Assembly: GCF_003402535.2 (NCBI RefSeq) | Contig: NZ_AP025172.1 | Coordinates: 248,001 to 312,000 of the forward strand | DNA length: 64,000 nt | Origin: Cupriavidus sp. P-10 | GTDB taxonomy: Bacteria > Pseudomonadota > Gammaproteobacteria > Burkholderiales > Burkholderiaceae | Reading direction: 5' to 3' | Shown: in pieces, positions 63,598 to 64,000 of the stretch | How positions within the stretch are numbered: the stretch's first letter is position 1 | Layout: each line of letters starts with the position of its first letter | Made by a program: the position numbers and the translations under genes | Notes under the pieces: generated by a model | Told to the model about the DNA's origin: nothing | Databases searched by the model: none | What the model saw: only the letters and a program-made list of their open reading frames with translations

Positions 63598-63990
63598 TTA
63601 TCGATGCATCCCCAGCGCACGCTCGATGCAACGCAGGACGTCCGATTCCTGGAATGGCTTGCTCAGAAAGCACGCTACGCCGGCGGCTTGGGCGCGCAGC
63701 GCATAGCCTTTCTGTTCGAAGCCCGTCATGAAGATGATTGGTAGGCGAAGCCCGCGCGCCCGCAGCGCATCATTTAGCGCGAAGCCGTCCATCCCCGGCA
63801 TCTGCACGTCCGTGATGATGCAGTCGATGGCGTCTATTGAACCCGATTGAAGGAGGTCCATCGCGCTCGGATACAACTCAACGGCCAGATCGAACGCGCG
63901 CACGAGCCGACCCAAGGCATGCCGCACAGCCGCATCGTCGTCGACGAGTGCAATTACTGGGATGGCATTCACATGGGTCCTTATTTTCAT
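63598..63990 (-). CDS. Single-domain response regulator
   Basis: The 130-residue product is a complete receiver domain of FixJ/CheY type. Acidic pocket residues are in LVDDDAAVRHAL, the phosphoacceptor Asp is in ITDVQMPGMDGF, and the Thr and Lys of signalling are in FMTGFEQKGY and FLSKPF. No output domain follows; the frame ends naturally after IERALGMHR. ATG 63990 is the likely start. It would act as a phosphorelay intermediate or by protein contact; a partner kinase may lie beyond the right edge. Confidence 0.9.
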   Translation of the reverse strand: MKIRTHVNAIPVIALVDDDAAVRHALGRLVRAFDLAVELYPSAMDLLQSGSIDAIDCIITDVQMPGMDGFALNDALRARGLRLPIIFMTGFEQKGYALRAQAAGVACFLSKPFQESDVLRCIERALGMHR

Positions 63991-64000
63991 CACCCGATAG

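Noticed and set aside
1..64000. tRNA, rRNA, CRISPR arrays and riboswitches
   Set aside because: No cloverleaf-like sequence, rRNA segment, regular direct-repeat array or known riboswitch core was noticed by eye; a covariance-model search would settle this.

Overview
The window reads as a high-GC beta-proteobacterial chromosome or chromid segment, most likely from a Cupriavidus/Ralstonia-type member of the Burkholderiaceae. This is inference from gene content: a Bug-family tripartite receptor, a Burkholderiales-type porin, a homodimeric pyruvate dehydrogenase E1, MexEF-OprN-like RND efflux genes, and a CTGT-N8-ACAG LexA box. No rRNA, tRNA or CRISPR array was seen. The region is accessory in character: catabolic and stress modules alternate with many truncated gene remnants.

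Layout. 1-3.2 kb: a partial secreted repeat protein and a solitary aceE, divergently transcribed, each with a palindromic operator. 3.6-10 kb: a molybdenum hydroxylase (large and 2Fe-2S subunits), a membrane metallophosphoesterase and a GMC oxidoreductase. 10-15.7 kb: dipZ with an msrA remnant, an IS5-type remnant, an M81(MlrC)-RidA fusion and its Bug receptor. 16-26.5 kb: GNAT, amidohydrolase, iron alcohol dehydrogenase, DUF2252, CYTH-CHAD protein and a porin. 27-34 kb: a three-gene RND pump and an Rrf2 regulator. 34-41 kb: an aldehyde dehydrogenase remnant, an RclR-like AraC regulator with AhpD-like and DUF417 genes, envelope and periplasmic proteins, and an MFS carrier. 41-48 kb: YitT, dienelactone hydrolase, PrpD and metallo-beta-lactamase remnants, an excalibur protein and a sulfatase. 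48-56.5 kb: a minus-strand cluster of GMC oxidoreductases (one intact, one frameshifted, one deleted), an ADC-like protein, SnoaL-like proteins, a VioB/RebD-type ferritin-like protein and an FAD-SLDH-type small subunit. 57-64 kb: an SOS-type unknown gene, a TetR-amidase-nitrilase module, a lipoprotein and a single-domain response regulator.

The strongest unifying signal is a 23-bp palindrome, ACTACGA-N9-TCGTAGT. It occurs upstream of the secreted protein (246-268), aceE (432-454), the RND operon (26888-26910) and, with one mismatch, the Rrf2 gene itself (33313-33335). This suggests one Rrf2 regulator controlling an unusual set: a pyruvate-dehydrogenase E1 paralogue, a drug/solvent pump and an exported repeat protein. 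Other points worth following are the M81-RidA fusion, a cupredoxin whose type-1 copper cysteine has become arginine, a LexA box in front of an unknown gene, twin TetR-type palindromes over the amidase promoter, and a nitrilase whose 3' end lies antisense inside a broken DUF2789 gene.

The remnants (msrA, IS5 transposase, flavodoxin-type reductase, aldehyde dehydrogenase, cytochrome c, PrpD, DUF2726, two GMC enzymes, amidase, TnpB, DUF302, DUF2789) show repeated insertion and deletion. All identities come from reading translated motifs by eye; no database search was run.
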